Source: an uncultured bacterium (GTDB lineage: Bacteria > Nitrospirota > Thermodesulfovibrionia > Thermodesulfovibrionales > Dissulfurispiraceae). From it: a stretch of 64,000 nt of DNA. The position numbers and the translations under genes are program-made. The stretch covers positions 1 to 64,000 of the forward strand of contig CALEDV010000025.1 of the NCBI GenBank assembly GCA_937949555.1. The letters are read 5' to 3'. The notes beneath the pieces were generated by a model, which worked only from the letters and a program-made list of their open reading frames with translations, ran no database searches and was not told the origin of the DNA. Positions 1 through 8,852 of this stretch are shown here, one piece after another. Position 1 is the first letter of the stretch. Each line of letters starts with the position of its first letter.

Positions 1-147
1 GAGACCTCTGGACCTTCACAGATAATGCCAAACTAATCACCTCTTGGTGACTGAATGACCTATGGCCCTTTTTAATAAACCCTGTGGCAGTATAAAGGCT
101 TTCAGGCATGCCCTCTTACTCCTTACAAGTTTCTATCGGCATTTTGA
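1..147 (+). repeat. Dispersed MITE-like element, copy A (cut by window edge)
   Basis: Reverse-complementing this stretch reproduces the copy at 27538-27726 almost base for base, including CTTTATACTGCCACAGG and a block ending in the hairpin TCACC-TCTT-GGTGA (37-50 here). The right edge near 147 (ggcattttgag) resembles the family's terminal repeat. The left end lies outside the window. The ORF-track start at 108 falls inside this repeat and is probably spurious. Confidence 0.75.
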
Positions 148-155
148 GTCCTAAT

Positions 156-184
156 TTGCCCTCTGCAATATTTTTTACTATAAT
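156..184 (+). promoter_or_regulatory. Candidate sigma-70 promoter for the CinA-like gene
   Basis: TTGCCC (156-161) and a perfect TATAAT (179-184) are separated by 17 nt, just outside repeat copy A. The expected transcript start is about 191, only a few bases before the ATG at 195, so the mRNA could be nearly leaderless. No ribosome binding site precedes that ATG, which fits. Not tested. Confidence 0.45.
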
Positions 185-194
185 TTATAACGCT

Positions 195-953
195 ATGAAC
201 AAGTGCAACAGAAATGCCGGCATTATTATAATCGGAGACGAGATACTTTCTGGGATGGTCAAAGACTCAAATTCTTCTTACATAATTGACCACCTGAGGG
301 ATGTAGGTATAGAAATCAAAAAGATTGTGGTAATAGGAGATATTATCGAAGAGATTGGCAGTACGGTCAGGGAGTTTTCTGATGCCTACGATATAGTATT
401 TACCTCTGGCGGCATTGGTCCTACCCACGACGATGTTACCATTGAGGCAATATCCAAGGGCTTTTCAGTAGATATGGTAAAGCATCCTGCGCTCCTTAGA
501 AGACTGCGGCAGATAATTGGCAAGGAGCCCACCGAGGTTCAGCAAAGGATGGCCCTTATCCCTAAGGGTGCGGAGGTTGTAACTGACATTGACCTAGGAC
601 TGCCAATGATAATCTACAGGAATATATACATCCTTCCGGGCATACCCAGTTGTCTGCAACGCAAGGTAGAGGTTATAAAAAAAATACTTGGTTCAGGTAG
701 ACCTCCTTATGTAAAAAAGGTCTATGTGGATGAATATGAAAGCGCTATAGCAAATACCCTCGCAGGTTTAGCCAAGGATGATCCCTCTGTGAAGATAGGC
801 TCCTATCCCTATATGAACGATCCAGAATTCAGGGTTATGGTGTCCTTTACAGGATACAATAAAGATAATCTTGACCGTTCTGTGGAGCGATTTGTAGACT
901 CTCTGCCTTCGCACAAGATAGTCCGAATTGAGACATGGCTTGGAGATGATTGA
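195..953 (+). CDS. MoaB/MogA-fold protein, CinA N-terminal-domain type
   Basis: A 252-residue protein of the molybdopterin-binding-like fold found as the N-terminal half of CinA (competence/damage-inducible protein A). Visible motifs are GDEILSGMVKDSN near the start and TSGGIGPTHDDVT, the family's conserved ligand loop. The C-terminal nicotinamide-nucleotide deamidase domain of full CinA is absent, so this is the stand-alone form; its substrate is not known from sequence. The track start at 108 adds 29 residues encoded within a dispersed repeat, and the ATG at 195 agrees better with family N-termini. It overlaps the next gene, xseA, by 8 nt, suggesting co-transcription with the exonuclease VII genes. 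Confidence 0.85.
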   Translation: MNKCNRNAGIIIIGDEILSGMVKDSNSSYIIDHLRDVGIEIKKIVVIGDIIEEIGSTVREFSDAYDIVFTSGGIGPTHDDVTIEAISKGFSVDMVKHPALLRRLRQIIGKEPTEVQQRMALIPKGAEVVTDIDLGLPMIIYRNIYILPGIPSCLQRKVEVIKKILGSGRPPYVKKVYVDEYESAIANTLAGLAKDDPSVKIGSYPYMNDPEFRVMVSFTGYNKDNLDRSVERFVDSLPSHKIVRIETWLGDD

Positions 954-2241
954 CAATACCTATACTCTCTTTGATTTGCTCTCTGAAGTAAGACAATACC
1001 TAAAGGCAGCCTTTGCAGAGGCATACTGGGTGATTGCAGAGATTGCTGAGGCTAAGGAGCACCAGAGGGGACATTGTTACCTTACCCTTGTGGAGCGTAG
1101 GGAGGAGAGGATAGCCGCACAGATCAAGGCAAATATCTGGGCCTATGAATACAGGAGGCTAATACAAAAATTTACCAATGCCACAGGAGAGGGCTTTAAA
1201 CCTGGCATGAAGGTATTGCTGCTTGTTACTATTGACTGCCATGAACTCTATGGCATGAGCTTTAATATCAAGGACATAGAACCCTCCTATACCCTCGGTG
1301 AGATGGCGCTCAAAAGAAGAGAGATCATTGAAAGGCTTACAAGGGAGGGATTGATTGAAAAAAACAGGTCTATACCCCTCCCCTTAGCGCCTCAGCGTAT
1401 AGCGATAATATCCTCATCACAGGCAGCAGGATACGGTGATTTTATGGATCAAATAACAAACAATCCCTACGGTTACCGATTTAAGACAACCCTCTTTCCT
1501 GCCCTGATGCAGGGGGAGGCTGCTGAGGAATCGATAATTAAGGCACTTGATGCAATAGTATCTTCGAAGGAAACCTATGACCTTTTGGTAATAATTAGAG
1601 GCGGAGGCTCTTCTATTGACCTTAGCTGTTTTGATAGCTATGAGATATCAGCAAAGGTCGCAAACTTTCCTATGCCTGTTATTACAGGAATTGGTCATGA
1701 AAAGGACGAGACCATCGTGGACATGGTTGCCCATACCCCCTTGAAAACACCAACTGCAGTGGCTGATTTTCTGCTCTCTGGGCTTAGTTCCTTTGAAGAG
1801 GCAATGATAGGGCTATACCAAAGATTAAAGACTATTGCCTCAAGGTATCTTAAACAACAGGAGCAAAGGTTAAACAGCCTTTCAGCAAGATTTTTTTTGG
1901 GCACAAGGAATTTTACTGTACAGGGCAATAGCAGTTTAGATATGCTTAGTCTTAGGCTTTCCGGGGCATCCCATGCCTTAATTGCAAGGCATCTTGCAGT
2001 CACCGAGCACCTTGAGCAGGCCCTTAGACATCTAAGTCCTGAAAATGTATTAAAACGGGGATATAGCATAACCACTTACAAAGGCAAGGCATTAAAGGAT
2101 ATAGGAGACCTAAAGGATGGAGCAGAGATAGTCACGCAACTAAAAAATTTTTCCTTTATAAGCCTCTATAAAGCAAAAAGAAAGGAGAGCAAAGGGTTTG
2201 GAAAAAGACAAGGTATTGACCTATTCTCAGGCATTGAATGA
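946..2241 (+). CDS. xseA: Exodeoxyribonuclease VII large subunit
   Basis: Large subunit of exonuclease VII, which degrades single-stranded DNA from both ends and acts in recombination and repair. The first ~110 residues look like the OB-fold nucleic-acid-binding domain. The catalytic domain follows, with RGGGSSIDL.CFD and ITGIGHEKDETIVD, then TPTAVADFL and a helical tail, all family hallmarks. About 431 residues is normal length. ATG at 946 overlaps the preceding stop (ATGATTGA); the track start is an upstream TTG at 928. The 3' end overlaps xseB by 44 nt, so subunit production is probably coupled. Confidence 0.95.
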   Translation: MIDNTYTLFDLLSEVRQYLKAAFAEAYWVIAEIAEAKEHQRGHCYLTLVERREERIAAQIKANIWAYEYRRLIQKFTNATGEGFKPGMKVLLLVTIDCHELYGMSFNIKDIEPSYTLGEMALKRREIIERLTREGLIEKNRSIPLPLAPQRIAIISSSQAAGYGDFMDQITNNPYGYRFKTTLFPALMQGEAAEESIIKALDAIVSSKETYDLLVIIRGGGSSIDLSCFDSYEISAKVANFPMPVITGIGHEKDETIVDMVAHTPLKTPTAVADFLLSGLSSFEEAMIGLYQRLKTIASRYLKQQEQRLNSLSARFFLGTRNFTVQGNSSLDMLSLRLSGASHALIARHLAVTEHLEQALRHLSPENVLKRGYSITTYKGKALKDIGDLKDGAEIVTQLKNFSFISLYKAKRKESKGFGKRQGIDLFSGIE

Positions 2242-2416
2242 AACAGAGCAGATTGTAAAGGATATCGAATCCCAGGAGATAGACATAGACCTGCTGACGG
2301 AGAAGGTTAAAAGGGCCTCGGAGTTGATAAACTTCTGTCGCAATAGGCTTCGTCAAACGGAGGAGGAGATAGACAGGGTATTTGAAGAAAAGGAAGCGAA
2401 ACAAGATGTCTCTTGA
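2198..2416 (+). CDS. xseB: Exodeoxyribonuclease VII small subunit
   Basis: A 72-residue helical protein matching XseB, which binds the XseA tail and completes exonuclease VII. The pattern L.ETEQIVKDIESQEIDIDLLTEKV (here in two amphipathic helices) and the acidic C-terminal end are typical. The start is TTG at 2198, preceded by a good ribosome binding site (AAGGAG, 2182-2187) inside the end of xseA; no ATG is available. It overlaps both neighbours, xseA by 44 nt and mqnE by about 11 nt. Confidence 0.9.
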   Translation: MEKDKVLTYSQALNETEQIVKDIESQEIDIDLLTEKVKRASELINFCRNRLRQTEEEIDRVFEEKEAKQDVS

Positions 2417-3470
2417 GGAAATTAGGGCAGCCAAGAGAAGGGCAAATTTAGAAGATACCCCAAGGCTGTTTGATATAAGGGCATTTCACGACATTGGTGC
2501 CCTTGCCAATGAAATTGCAGAGTCAAAAAACGGCAAAGAGGCATATTTTGTCCTTAATAGACATATAAACCCTACAAACCTATGCGTCAACCGCTGTAAG
2601 TTTTGCGCCTTCAGCAGGTCAAAGGGACAGGAGGGCGCCTTTGAACTTACCCTCGAGGAGATAATCCAGAAACTCCATTCTGATACAAATCCCTTCAGCG
2701 AGGTGCATATTGTTGGAGGGCTGCACCCTGATTGGGGGTTTTCTCATTATAGAGACATTATCAGGTCTGTCAGAGATGCCTTTCCAAATATTGCTATTAA
2801 GGCATATTCTGCTGTGGAGATTGATCACATGGCTAAGATCTCTGGCAGACAAATAGAGTACATACTGAGCTCTCTAAAAGAGGCTGGGTTGGATATGCTT
2901 CCCGGTGGGGGGGCTGAGATCTTTGACCCCTCGGTACGAAATAGACTCTGTCCTGAAAAGATAACCGGCGAACAGTGGCTACAGATCATGGAAACAGCCC
3001 ATAGACTTGGTATAAGGTCAAACGCTACGATGTTATATGGGCATTTAGAGTCCCTTGAGCAGAGGGTAGGGCATTTACTCAGCCTTAGGGAGCTTCAGGA
3101 TAGGACCGGCGGATTTCAAGCCTTTATCCCGTTGTCTTATCACCCTGTTAATACTGCGATAGGAGGCAGCTACACTGGAGGAATAGATGACCTCCTGACT
3201 ATAGCTGCAAGCCGTATCGTCTTAGATAATTTCGATCATATCAAGGCGTACTGGATTATGCTTGGAGAAAAGATATCACAGGCAGCGCTGCTCTTTGGCG
3301 CCGACGATTTAGACGGCACTGTTATTGAAGAGAAGATTACCCATTCAGCAGGGGCCCTTTCTAACCAATCTATGACAATAGAGTCCTTGAAATTGTTAAT
3401 TCAGAGGGCTGGGAAGATACCTGTTCAGAGGGACGGTTTTTACAGACCCATTGATGACAGCAAACAATAA
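2406..3470 (+). CDS. mqnE: Aminofutalosine synthase (radical SAM)
   Basis: MqnE of the futalosine route to menaquinone: it joins the S-adenosyl radical to 3-[(1-carboxyvinyl)oxy]benzoate to make aminofutalosine. The radical SAM cluster motif CVNRCKFC (CxxxCxxC) lies about 60 residues in. VGGLHP, LPGGGAEIF, SNATMLYGH, QDRTGGF and the block around HIKAYWIMLG are characteristic of MqnE rather than its relative MqnC. The chosen ATG at 2406 follows AAGGAAG; the track's TTG at 2382 adds eight basic residues. About 354 residues, normal. No other mqn gene is in the window, so the pathway is dispersed or elsewhere. It implies menaquinone-based respiration. Confidence 0.93.
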   Translation: MSLEEIRAAKRRANLEDTPRLFDIRAFHDIGALANEIAESKNGKEAYFVLNRHINPTNLCVNRCKFCAFSRSKGQEGAFELTLEEIIQKLHSDTNPFSEVHIVGGLHPDWGFSHYRDIIRSVRDAFPNIAIKAYSAVEIDHMAKISGRQIEYILSSLKEAGLDMLPGGGAEIFDPSVRNRLCPEKITGEQWLQIMETAHRLGIRSNATMLYGHLESLEQRVGHLLSLRELQDRTGGFQAFIPLSYHPVNTAIGGSYTGGIDDLLTIAASRIVLDNFDHIKAYWIMLGEKISQAALLFGADDLDGTVIEEKITHSAGALSNQSMTIESLKLLIQRAGKIPVQRDGFYRPIDDSKQ

Positions 3471-3618
3471 AAAAGGTAAGAGACCACTTAAGATAGGAGT
3501 CTTCCCTGTAAGATGAGGGTATGATTGCCCTTAGTTTGATTATCCTATCTCAGATCCTCTGAAATACAGCATTGCCATTGCCGTAATCTATTTATAGGTT
3601 ATTGCCCTCTAATCTAAA

Positions 3619-4127
3619 ATGAGTATTGGCGACATAATCTGTCTTGCTGAGTATCAAAGTGGAACCAACTATCCTGTATTTCTCAACGGTGGTATCTGCC
3701 CTGCCATACCTGTCGGTCTCTGTGGTGACCCAGGTTGCACCCTTGTGCAGGTATCGGTCAATGACCTCTTAATGCTCGTGCTTTTTGAGCCGAATTGGTT
3801 ATCCTCTTTGCCTTTCATGCAGACAACATGACAGGAAGGCCCTTTCATGTCTTGCTGATAGCCATGCCTATTATGCTTCGGGTATATTTCAACTTATTCC
3901 TTGTCTATGGTATGATGTTAATGGTCAAGGCGCCTCACAATGTTGCGGCTCCAGGGGCACTTATAGGGGCAAGTAACTTTTTTGAGTTGGCTGTAGCAGT
4001 GGCAATTACACTCTTTGGCGCAAACTCAGGGGCAGCCCTTGTCTGTGTGGTTGGGGTGCTTGTGATGCTCTCTGTAACGGGCATATGCAATCGCACCAGG
4101 CATTGGTTAGTTGAGAAAACTAAATAG
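3619..4127 (+). pseudogene. Decayed Acr3-type arsenite efflux permease
   Basis: Two overlapping ORFs in different frames preserve pieces of one Acr3 permease. The first (3619-3831) contains TLVQVSVNDLLMLVLF, matching a central transmembrane block. The second (frame of 3795-4127) contains HVLLIAMPIMLRVYF and AAPGALIGASNFFELAVAVA, the strongly conserved C-terminal block, ending in a CNRTRHW-like tail. The join removes roughly 100 residues and the N-terminal helices are missing, so a working pump is unlikely. Bases 3471-3618 before it carry only stops and no clear Acr3 block. Acr3 normally exports arsenite; the adjacent Fe-S small protein and phosphoesterase may be remnants of the same resistance island (inference). 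Confidence 0.75.
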
Positions 4128-4138
4128 AAAGGTTCATC

Positions 4139-4300
4139 ATGGACTTAAAAAAAATTTGTTACTGCTTTAATTACACTGAACAGGACATCAAAGAAGATGT
4201 TATTGCCAATAAGGGCAGGTCAACTATTCTTGAAAAGATCATTGCTCAAAAGCGCACAGGCGGATGCAACTGCCAGTGGAATCACCCTGAGGCCAGGTGA
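4139..4300 (+). CDS. Small 2Fe-2S-type Cys-rich protein
   Basis: A 53-residue ORF too short for the track. It begins MDLKKICYCFNYTEQDI and ends GGCNCQWNHPEAR, giving a CxC near the start and a second CxC near the end, the layout of small BFD/CopZ-N-type [2Fe-2S] proteins. GAAAGG sits about seven bases before the ATG. It starts 11 nt after the end of the broken Acr3 frame, and similar proteins are, as far as I recall, encoded beside arsenic genes. It may be an electron carrier or regulator; function unknown. Its reading frame is intact although the pump is not. Confidence 0.7.
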   Translation: MDLKKICYCFNYTEQDIKEDVIANKGRSTILEKIIAQKRTGGCNCQWNHPEAR

Positions 4301-4350
4301 TGCCTTGGCGATGTCCATCAGGTGGTGGACAGGACTAGAAAGGATATAAT

Positions 4351-5067
4351 ATGAAACTTGCAATCTTTGGCGACATTCACGGCAACATTGAGGCTTTAAA
4401 AAGGGCATACGATGAGGCATTGAGGCATAACCCTGACAAGATGTATCATCTCGGTGATTTAGGTGGTTATGCCCCCTTTGTTAATGAGGTAGTGGACTTT
4501 CTGATTGAGCATCATATTGATGGCGTGCAGGGTAACTACGATGAGACTGTGGCAAATGACAGGGAGCATTGTGGTTGTAAGTATGAAGACCCCTTTCAGG
4601 CTGAAAGGGCAAATCAGGGTTTTAACTGGACAAAGGCACATGCTACAGAACGGAGTAAAGACTACATGAGGGCATTGCCCTTTGAGATAAGGTTTGAAGC
4701 AGAGGGCAAAAAGGTCCTTATATTCCATGCAACACCTAAAAAGAACAACTTGTATTGGTATGAGGATCGGGAGGAGAAGTTTTTTAAGGAGATGGCTGAG
4801 AAGGCAGATGCTGATGTCTATATATATGGACACACTCACAAACCCTATAGAAAAGATCTCTATGGCAAGGTTTTTATCAATGCTGGTAGTGTAGGGAAAC
4901 CAAAGGATGGTGATAATAGGACCTGTGTAACGTTGCTCGATATAGAAAAAGAAATAATAAAAAGTGAATTCATCAGGATACCCTATGACATTGAAAAGAC
5001 AGCCTCTGCAATTATTACAAGCGGGCTGCCTCCTTATTTTGCAGAGAAACTAAGGGAGGCTAGGTAG
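4351..5067 (+). CDS. Calcineurin-like metallophosphoesterase
   Basis: A 238-residue protein of the calcineurin-like phosphoesterase superfamily (YfcE/MJ0936-like). The dinuclear metal site is complete: GDIHGN near residue 7, GDLGGY near 35, GNYDE near 60, a central FHATP histidine and GHTHKP followed by NAGSVGKP. Such enzymes hydrolyse phosphomonoesters or diesters in the cytosol; the natural substrate cannot be read from sequence. No signal peptide. AAAGGA precedes the ATG. It follows the Fe-S small protein by 50 nt on the same strand. The insertion with CGCK near residue 70 is not part of the core fold. Confidence 0.85.
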   Translation: MKLAIFGDIHGNIEALKRAYDEALRHNPDKMYHLGDLGGYAPFVNEVVDFLIEHHIDGVQGNYDETVANDREHCGCKYEDPFQAERANQGFNWTKAHATERSKDYMRALPFEIRFEAEGKKVLIFHATPKKNNLYWYEDREEKFFKEMAEKADADVYIYGHTHKPYRKDLYGKVFINAGSVGKPKDGDNRTCVTLLDIEKEIIKSEFIRIPYDIEKTASAIITSGLPPYFAEKLREAR

Positions 5068-5181
5068 ACAATTATTCCTGAGGTTATAACTTGCTGAATA
5101 GGAATCTATGGGGGAATTAAAAGAAGGCTAATATCAGCGGCAACAGCAGGATCTAAAGGAGAAGACCTGAGCAAAGGATGG

Positions 5182-5790
5182 TTAAAGTGATTGGGATAAT
5201 CCCTTTATTACCGCATCGAGTTTATTGATTACTTCCTCTGTCTGGCTTCTATCTTTAGAGGCAAATAGGACTATCTCCTTGCCCTCTTCTGTTTGTAGAA
5301 GTGCCCTATGAAACTCTGAGGGCTGACCAAAGCCTGGTATCACTGTAAAGTGTTGTAGGGCAATGCCCTCAACGACCTTGACACCATCGGGGTTTTCAGG
5401 CATCAAGCAGGTATAATCCCTTTTAATGCCCTTTATCTCGTCTCTGTTGAACCTCTGGCTTTTAGTAAATAGATGCCTCCTCTCAGTGAGGGTTACATGA
5501 CCTTTTTTAAGGTCTATAGACAACACAAGTATGGGGTCCCTGAAGACAAGGTATCTATAGGCAACAAACAGCCCTATAAAGGCCAAAAGCAAGACAACCC
5601 AGAAGAGGGCATTTATCTCTATAAAAGGGACAGACAAAAGCCCCATTAAAACCAATGTGGCACCTGCAGCCATGCTCGATGTGAGTTCCCTATTGTAGAT
5701 ACCACTATGTAGCACGCTACCCTTGTCGGTTATAAAGTCACCGGTCTTGAATGTAATCGAGTCCTCCTGTATGTCAAAAGAATAACCCAC
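5182..5790 (-). CDS. Hypothetical two-helix membrane protein
   Basis: I do not recognise this 202-residue protein. Two close hydrophobic helices (about residues 40-58 and 62-84) separate a short N-terminal segment from a C-terminal soluble domain of mixed beta-strand character, an arrangement resembling bacterial PH-like membrane proteins, though that is only a resemblance. There are no catalytic motifs. The gene starts 12 nt downstream of the chromate transporter stop on the same strand, so the two are probably co-transcribed. Confidence 0.6.
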   Translation of the reverse strand: MGYSFDIQEDSITFKTGDFITDKGSVLHSGIYNRELTSSMAAGATLVLMGLLSVPFIEINALFWVVLLLAFIGLFVAYRYLVFRDPILVLSIDLKKGHVTLTERRHLFTKSQRFNRDEIKGIKRDYTCLMPENPDGVKVVEGIALQHFTVIPGFGQPSEFHRALLQTEEGKEIVLFASKDRSQTEEVINKLDAVIKGLSQSL

Positions 5791-5802
5791 CCCTCCTCCT
5801 TT

Positions 5803-6948
5803 CTAAAACAGTATCATTGAAAGTATCGCCCCCACAATGGCAAGGGCGAGCACATCGTTTTTGTAGATCAACCACCCAAAGGCAACCACAAAGAATGCGA
5901 GCTTTGTTATATCCCAATGCACAGCAAGGGTAAACTTAATGGATACGAAGATGAGCAGCCCTGCAAAGGCAGCGACCATCCCCTTAGTAACAGCCCTGAA
6001 AGGCCTTGAGGAATCAATCTTATCAACAAAGGTCATTACAATAGAGAGCAACACCGGACCAGGGGCAAAGATAGCAAAGGTTCCAACAAGGGCACCTACT
6101 AATCCGCCGGTTATGTAACCAACAAAGGTTGCGTTTATGAGTATCGGGCCCGGGGTTATCTGTCCAAGGGCAATGCCATCCATAAAGGTCTTGCTGTCCA
6201 TCCATGCCTTTGTCTGCACCACCTCATGATACATCAGAGGTAGGGCTGTATATACGCCCCCAAAGGACATCAGGGCGATCTTGGTCATTATGCAAGAGAA
6301 CTCAAAAAGCCCCCCAAATAAAAGGTATATTAAACAATAACAGGATGCAAAAGACAATGTTATTATCCACCCATCTCTCTTTGATATGGCCATGACTTGC
6401 CCCCTGGATTGTAGGTCAAGGCCCTTTGAATAAAAGAGGGCACCAAGGGCCCCTGTAAGCGCAATAACGAGCAGAGGACTTGATCCTACAAGGAGCAAGG
6501 TCGCAGATACTATGGACAATACAATAGATGAAGGACCTTCCCTTACCCTCTCTAAGAGGAAACGGCCTGCAGCGTTTATTACGATGGCAACAACAACTAC
6601 CTCAAGCCCTATAAACGCTGACTTTATGATGCCAAGGTTCCTGCCCTCTTTGTAAAAGGCAGAAAATACTAACATGATCAAAAAAGAGGGTAGCAGGAAT
6701 GATGCAAAGGCAATCAGTAGCCCTGGTAGACCTCTGATCTGATATCCACAATAGGATGCCAGGTTTACCACAATGGCGCCTGGTATGCCCTGGCATGTGA
6801 CTAAGCCCTTTGTGAAGGCTTCGGGGTCAATCCATCTCTTTGACACTGTCAAGGTATTGCGCAGATACTCCACCATGGCAGGGCCGCCAAAGGATATACA
6901 GCCCAATTTAAGAAAGGTAAATAGTAAATCGACTAAGGATGGGTACAA
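5803..6948 (-). CDS. chrA: Chromate transporter, two-domain ChrA family
   Basis: A 381-residue polytopic membrane protein of the CHR family, with the two homologous halves of the long form. The N-terminal half carries FLKLGCISFGGPAMVEYLR and GIPGAI; the C-terminal half carries KIALMSFGGVYTALPLM and GQITPGP, the family signatures repeated in inverted topology. ChrA exports chromate using the membrane potential; some members move other anions, and no chrB regulator is present to confirm the substrate. It lies 26 nt below fliD on the same strand. Length and motifs indicate an intact gene. Confidence 0.9.
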   Translation of the reverse strand: MYPSLVDLLFTFLKLGCISFGGPAMVEYLRNTLTVSKRWIDPEAFTKGLVTCQGIPGAIVVNLASYCGYQIRGLPGLLIAFASFLLPSFLIMLVFSAFYKEGRNLGIIKSAFIGLEVVVVAIVINAAGRFLLERVREGPSSIVLSIVSATLLLVGSSPLLVIALTGALGALFYSKGLDLQSRGQVMAISKRDGWIITLSFASCYCLIYLLFGGLFEFSCIMTKIALMSFGGVYTALPLMYHEVVQTKAWMDSKTFMDGIALGQITPGPILINATFVGYITGGLVGALVGTFAIFAPGPVLLSIVMTFVDKIDSSRPFRAVTKGMVAAFAGLLIFVSIKFTLAVHWDITKLAFFVVAFGWLIYKNDVLALAIVGAILSMILF

Positions 6949-6974
6949 GTTGTCTTTGACATTAACCTAAAGGG

Positions 6975-8744
6975 CTATTTGATCTTCTTTGCAGAACTTG
7001 ACAACAGGCCCAACAGCCCGCCCTCTTTGTTGACAGGCTGATTAAGCAGTTCGTTGAGGGGGTTATCGGCGCCAACGATCATCATCTGCTTGATCTTAAG
7101 CTGTGCCTTGACCTTTAATTCCTGCCTCTGTATGTCCTTGATGGAATCCTCATAGGTCGCCTGTTGCCTGGGGATATCGGTCTCGATGAACCCTGATAGT
7201 TTTAGGGAGAGCCTGGTGCTCAGAATGCCCATTGCCCTGCTTACAGAGGATGCATCTTCTGAAATTCTACTCTTAAGCCTTATCTCGTCAAGTTGAAGCC
7301 TGCCTTTTACTGTAAAGCTTAGTCCGAGGTCTGTGAGCGATGTGCTATTAGCATTGAAAAAATCCCTCAACGATGATTCGAGTTGATTCAACATCGGCTC
7401 ATCCTTTAAGGCCCCAGGCTCGTCTATGGTGCCCTTCTGCTTTTCTATGACATCGGCGGTGATGTTGAAGGAGGAGACAAAGCTTTTTAGATTTGCCTCA
7501 ATACCCATTGGATACACAGAGAGCCTGAAGGTCTTGGGGTCTGTGGAGTACCCTGAATCAGCCTTCTTAAGGTTCAGGGTCAGACCCGGTATAATGTCAG
7601 AGATGTTATTGATGGTTCTTGTATATTCAATGCCATTGAACTTAATAAGGGCATTCTGGGCACTCTGGGTCTGACTCATATTTGTGACACCACCGATGAC
7701 ATTGTTTGAACTATCATAGGTCGCATCAAAGGCAAGCCTACCAAGGCCGGCATTTGCAGTCTCCTCTGGCATGTCCCCAAAGTCGCCATTGTTGTTGACA
7801 TCCACCTTGACAGTTATCTTATTGTCAGCGCCTGTGCTGTTTGAGGTCAACACCAACCTATAGCCTGATATCTCTGCACTATTTTGGGCAGTGGTAGAGG
7901 CGTTGTTTTGTATTGTCACTGCTGTGGTGTCAAAACCGAGCATCTGCCTCGCCGTAGAGTCTGGGTCATCCCAGGCCAACTCCATCTCACTACCAGTAGA
8001 GTTGGTGATGGTGAATCTGTTATTGTCTGCATCATAGCTTACATTGAACTTGTCTCCTCCCTGATTGTAGGCATTGATCAATGCCAACTTAACTGCTTGG
8101 GCAAGTTGCTCACCTGTGTAATTGCCCTCTGCAATTGAGGCCGTATATGTGGAGCTACCAAGCTTAAATTTTATGGTATTGTTCGAGTTAGTCACATCAA
8201 ACTTAGATATCTCTGCCTGTATGCCTGCATTAGCATTGTTGATCGCTTCCTTTATGCCTTGCAGGGTATTGTTTGAGCTATCTATTGTCAGATCAGTTGG
8301 ACTGCCTGAGCCCACCTGTATCCTCAACCTCTGGGTTGTATAGGTAGATAGGTCAGCCACCTCGCTGTCCTGGCCTGCAAAGATGGCTGATGCAATCCTT
8401 TGAGACTGGGCAATGCTGCCAATCTGGATGTTATAATTCCCTGCCGATGTATAGGATGTGGTAGTGGCCGTGATGTAAGAGCTGTCTGATGAGAGGACGC
8501 TCCTTAGTCCAGAAAGGGATTTCTTGAGCCTATCAACGGCCTCATTCATGATCGAAAGGTTGCTCTGTAGTGTGCTCAGAGAGGTCAACCCTATCTCTGC
8601 ATCGGTCCTTTGATACTGAAGACGCTGATACTGGGCCATATCTTTGGCTGCAAGATACTTGGCCACCATTGCCTTATTCCCCGACTGAAGGGCCTTAAAG
8701 GGGTTTATGGGGTTTGAAAAGGGGTTTATAGGGTTTGTGGCCAT
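6975..8744 (-). CDS. fliD: Flagellar hook-associated protein 2 (filament cap)
   Basis: FliD caps the growing flagellar filament and guides flagellin insertion outside the cell. At 589 residues it has the FliD N-domain (coiled N-terminus, YITATTTS and NIQIGSIAQSQRI), a Ser/Thr/Asn-rich variable middle with repeated TYTA/TITNSTG strands typical of exported axial proteins, and the C-domain (DLGLSFTVKGRLQLDE, then a coiled coil near residues 520-565). The N-terminus holds a direct repeat, NPINPF-SNPINPF, encoded by a short DNA duplication. It stands apart from other flagellar structural genes; flaG is 33 kb away. A sigma-70-like promoter precedes it, so it may not depend on sigma-28. Confidence 0.88.
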   Translation of the reverse strand: MATNPINPFSNPINPFKALQSGNKAMVAKYLAAKDMAQYQRLQYQRTDAEIGLTSLSTLQSNLSIMNEAVDRLKKSLSGLRSVLSSDSSYITATTTSYTSAGNYNIQIGSIAQSQRIASAIFAGQDSEVADLSTYTTQRLRIQVGSGSPTDLTIDSSNNTLQGIKEAINNANAGIQAEISKFDVTNSNNTIKFKLGSSTYTASIAEGNYTGEQLAQAVKLALINAYNQGGDKFNVSYDADNNRFTITNSTGSEMELAWDDPDSTARQMLGFDTTAVTIQNNASTTAQNSAEISGYRLVLTSNSTGADNKITVKVDVNNNGDFGDMPEETANAGLGRLAFDATYDSSNNVIGGVTNMSQTQSAQNALIKFNGIEYTRTINNISDIIPGLTLNLKKADSGYSTDPKTFRLSVYPMGIEANLKSFVSSFNITADVIEKQKGTIDEPGALKDEPMLNQLESSLRDFFNANSTSLTDLGLSFTVKGRLQLDEIRLKSRISEDASSVSRAMGILSTRLSLKLSGFIETDIPRQQATYEDSIKDIQRQELKVKAQLKIKQMMIVGADNPLNELLNQPVNKEGGLLGLLSSSAKKIK

Positions 8745-8783
8745 TGTATCACCTCATCTGTCAGATTTTCAGTTAGACCTATC

Positions 8784-8826
8784 ATTATACTGTATGCTTA
8801 AGCACTCTCAAAGCACCCTTGAGGGT
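8784..8826 (-). promoter_or_regulatory. fliD promoter with adjacent palindrome
   Basis: Read on the minus strand, TTGAGA (8806-8811) and TATAAT (8784-8789) are 16 nt apart, about 40 nt before the fliD start. Just upstream lies a 12-bp palindrome, ACCCTTGAGGGT (8815-8826), which could be an operator or a small hairpin. No sigma-28 match was found here. Confidence 0.5.
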
Positions 8827-8852
8827 CACACTTTTATTTTCGTGATAACAGA

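Noticed and set aside
108-194. N-terminal extension of the CinA-like protein
   Set aside because: The extension is encoded within repeat copy A and precedes the conserved N-terminus; a promoter lies between it and the ATG at 195.
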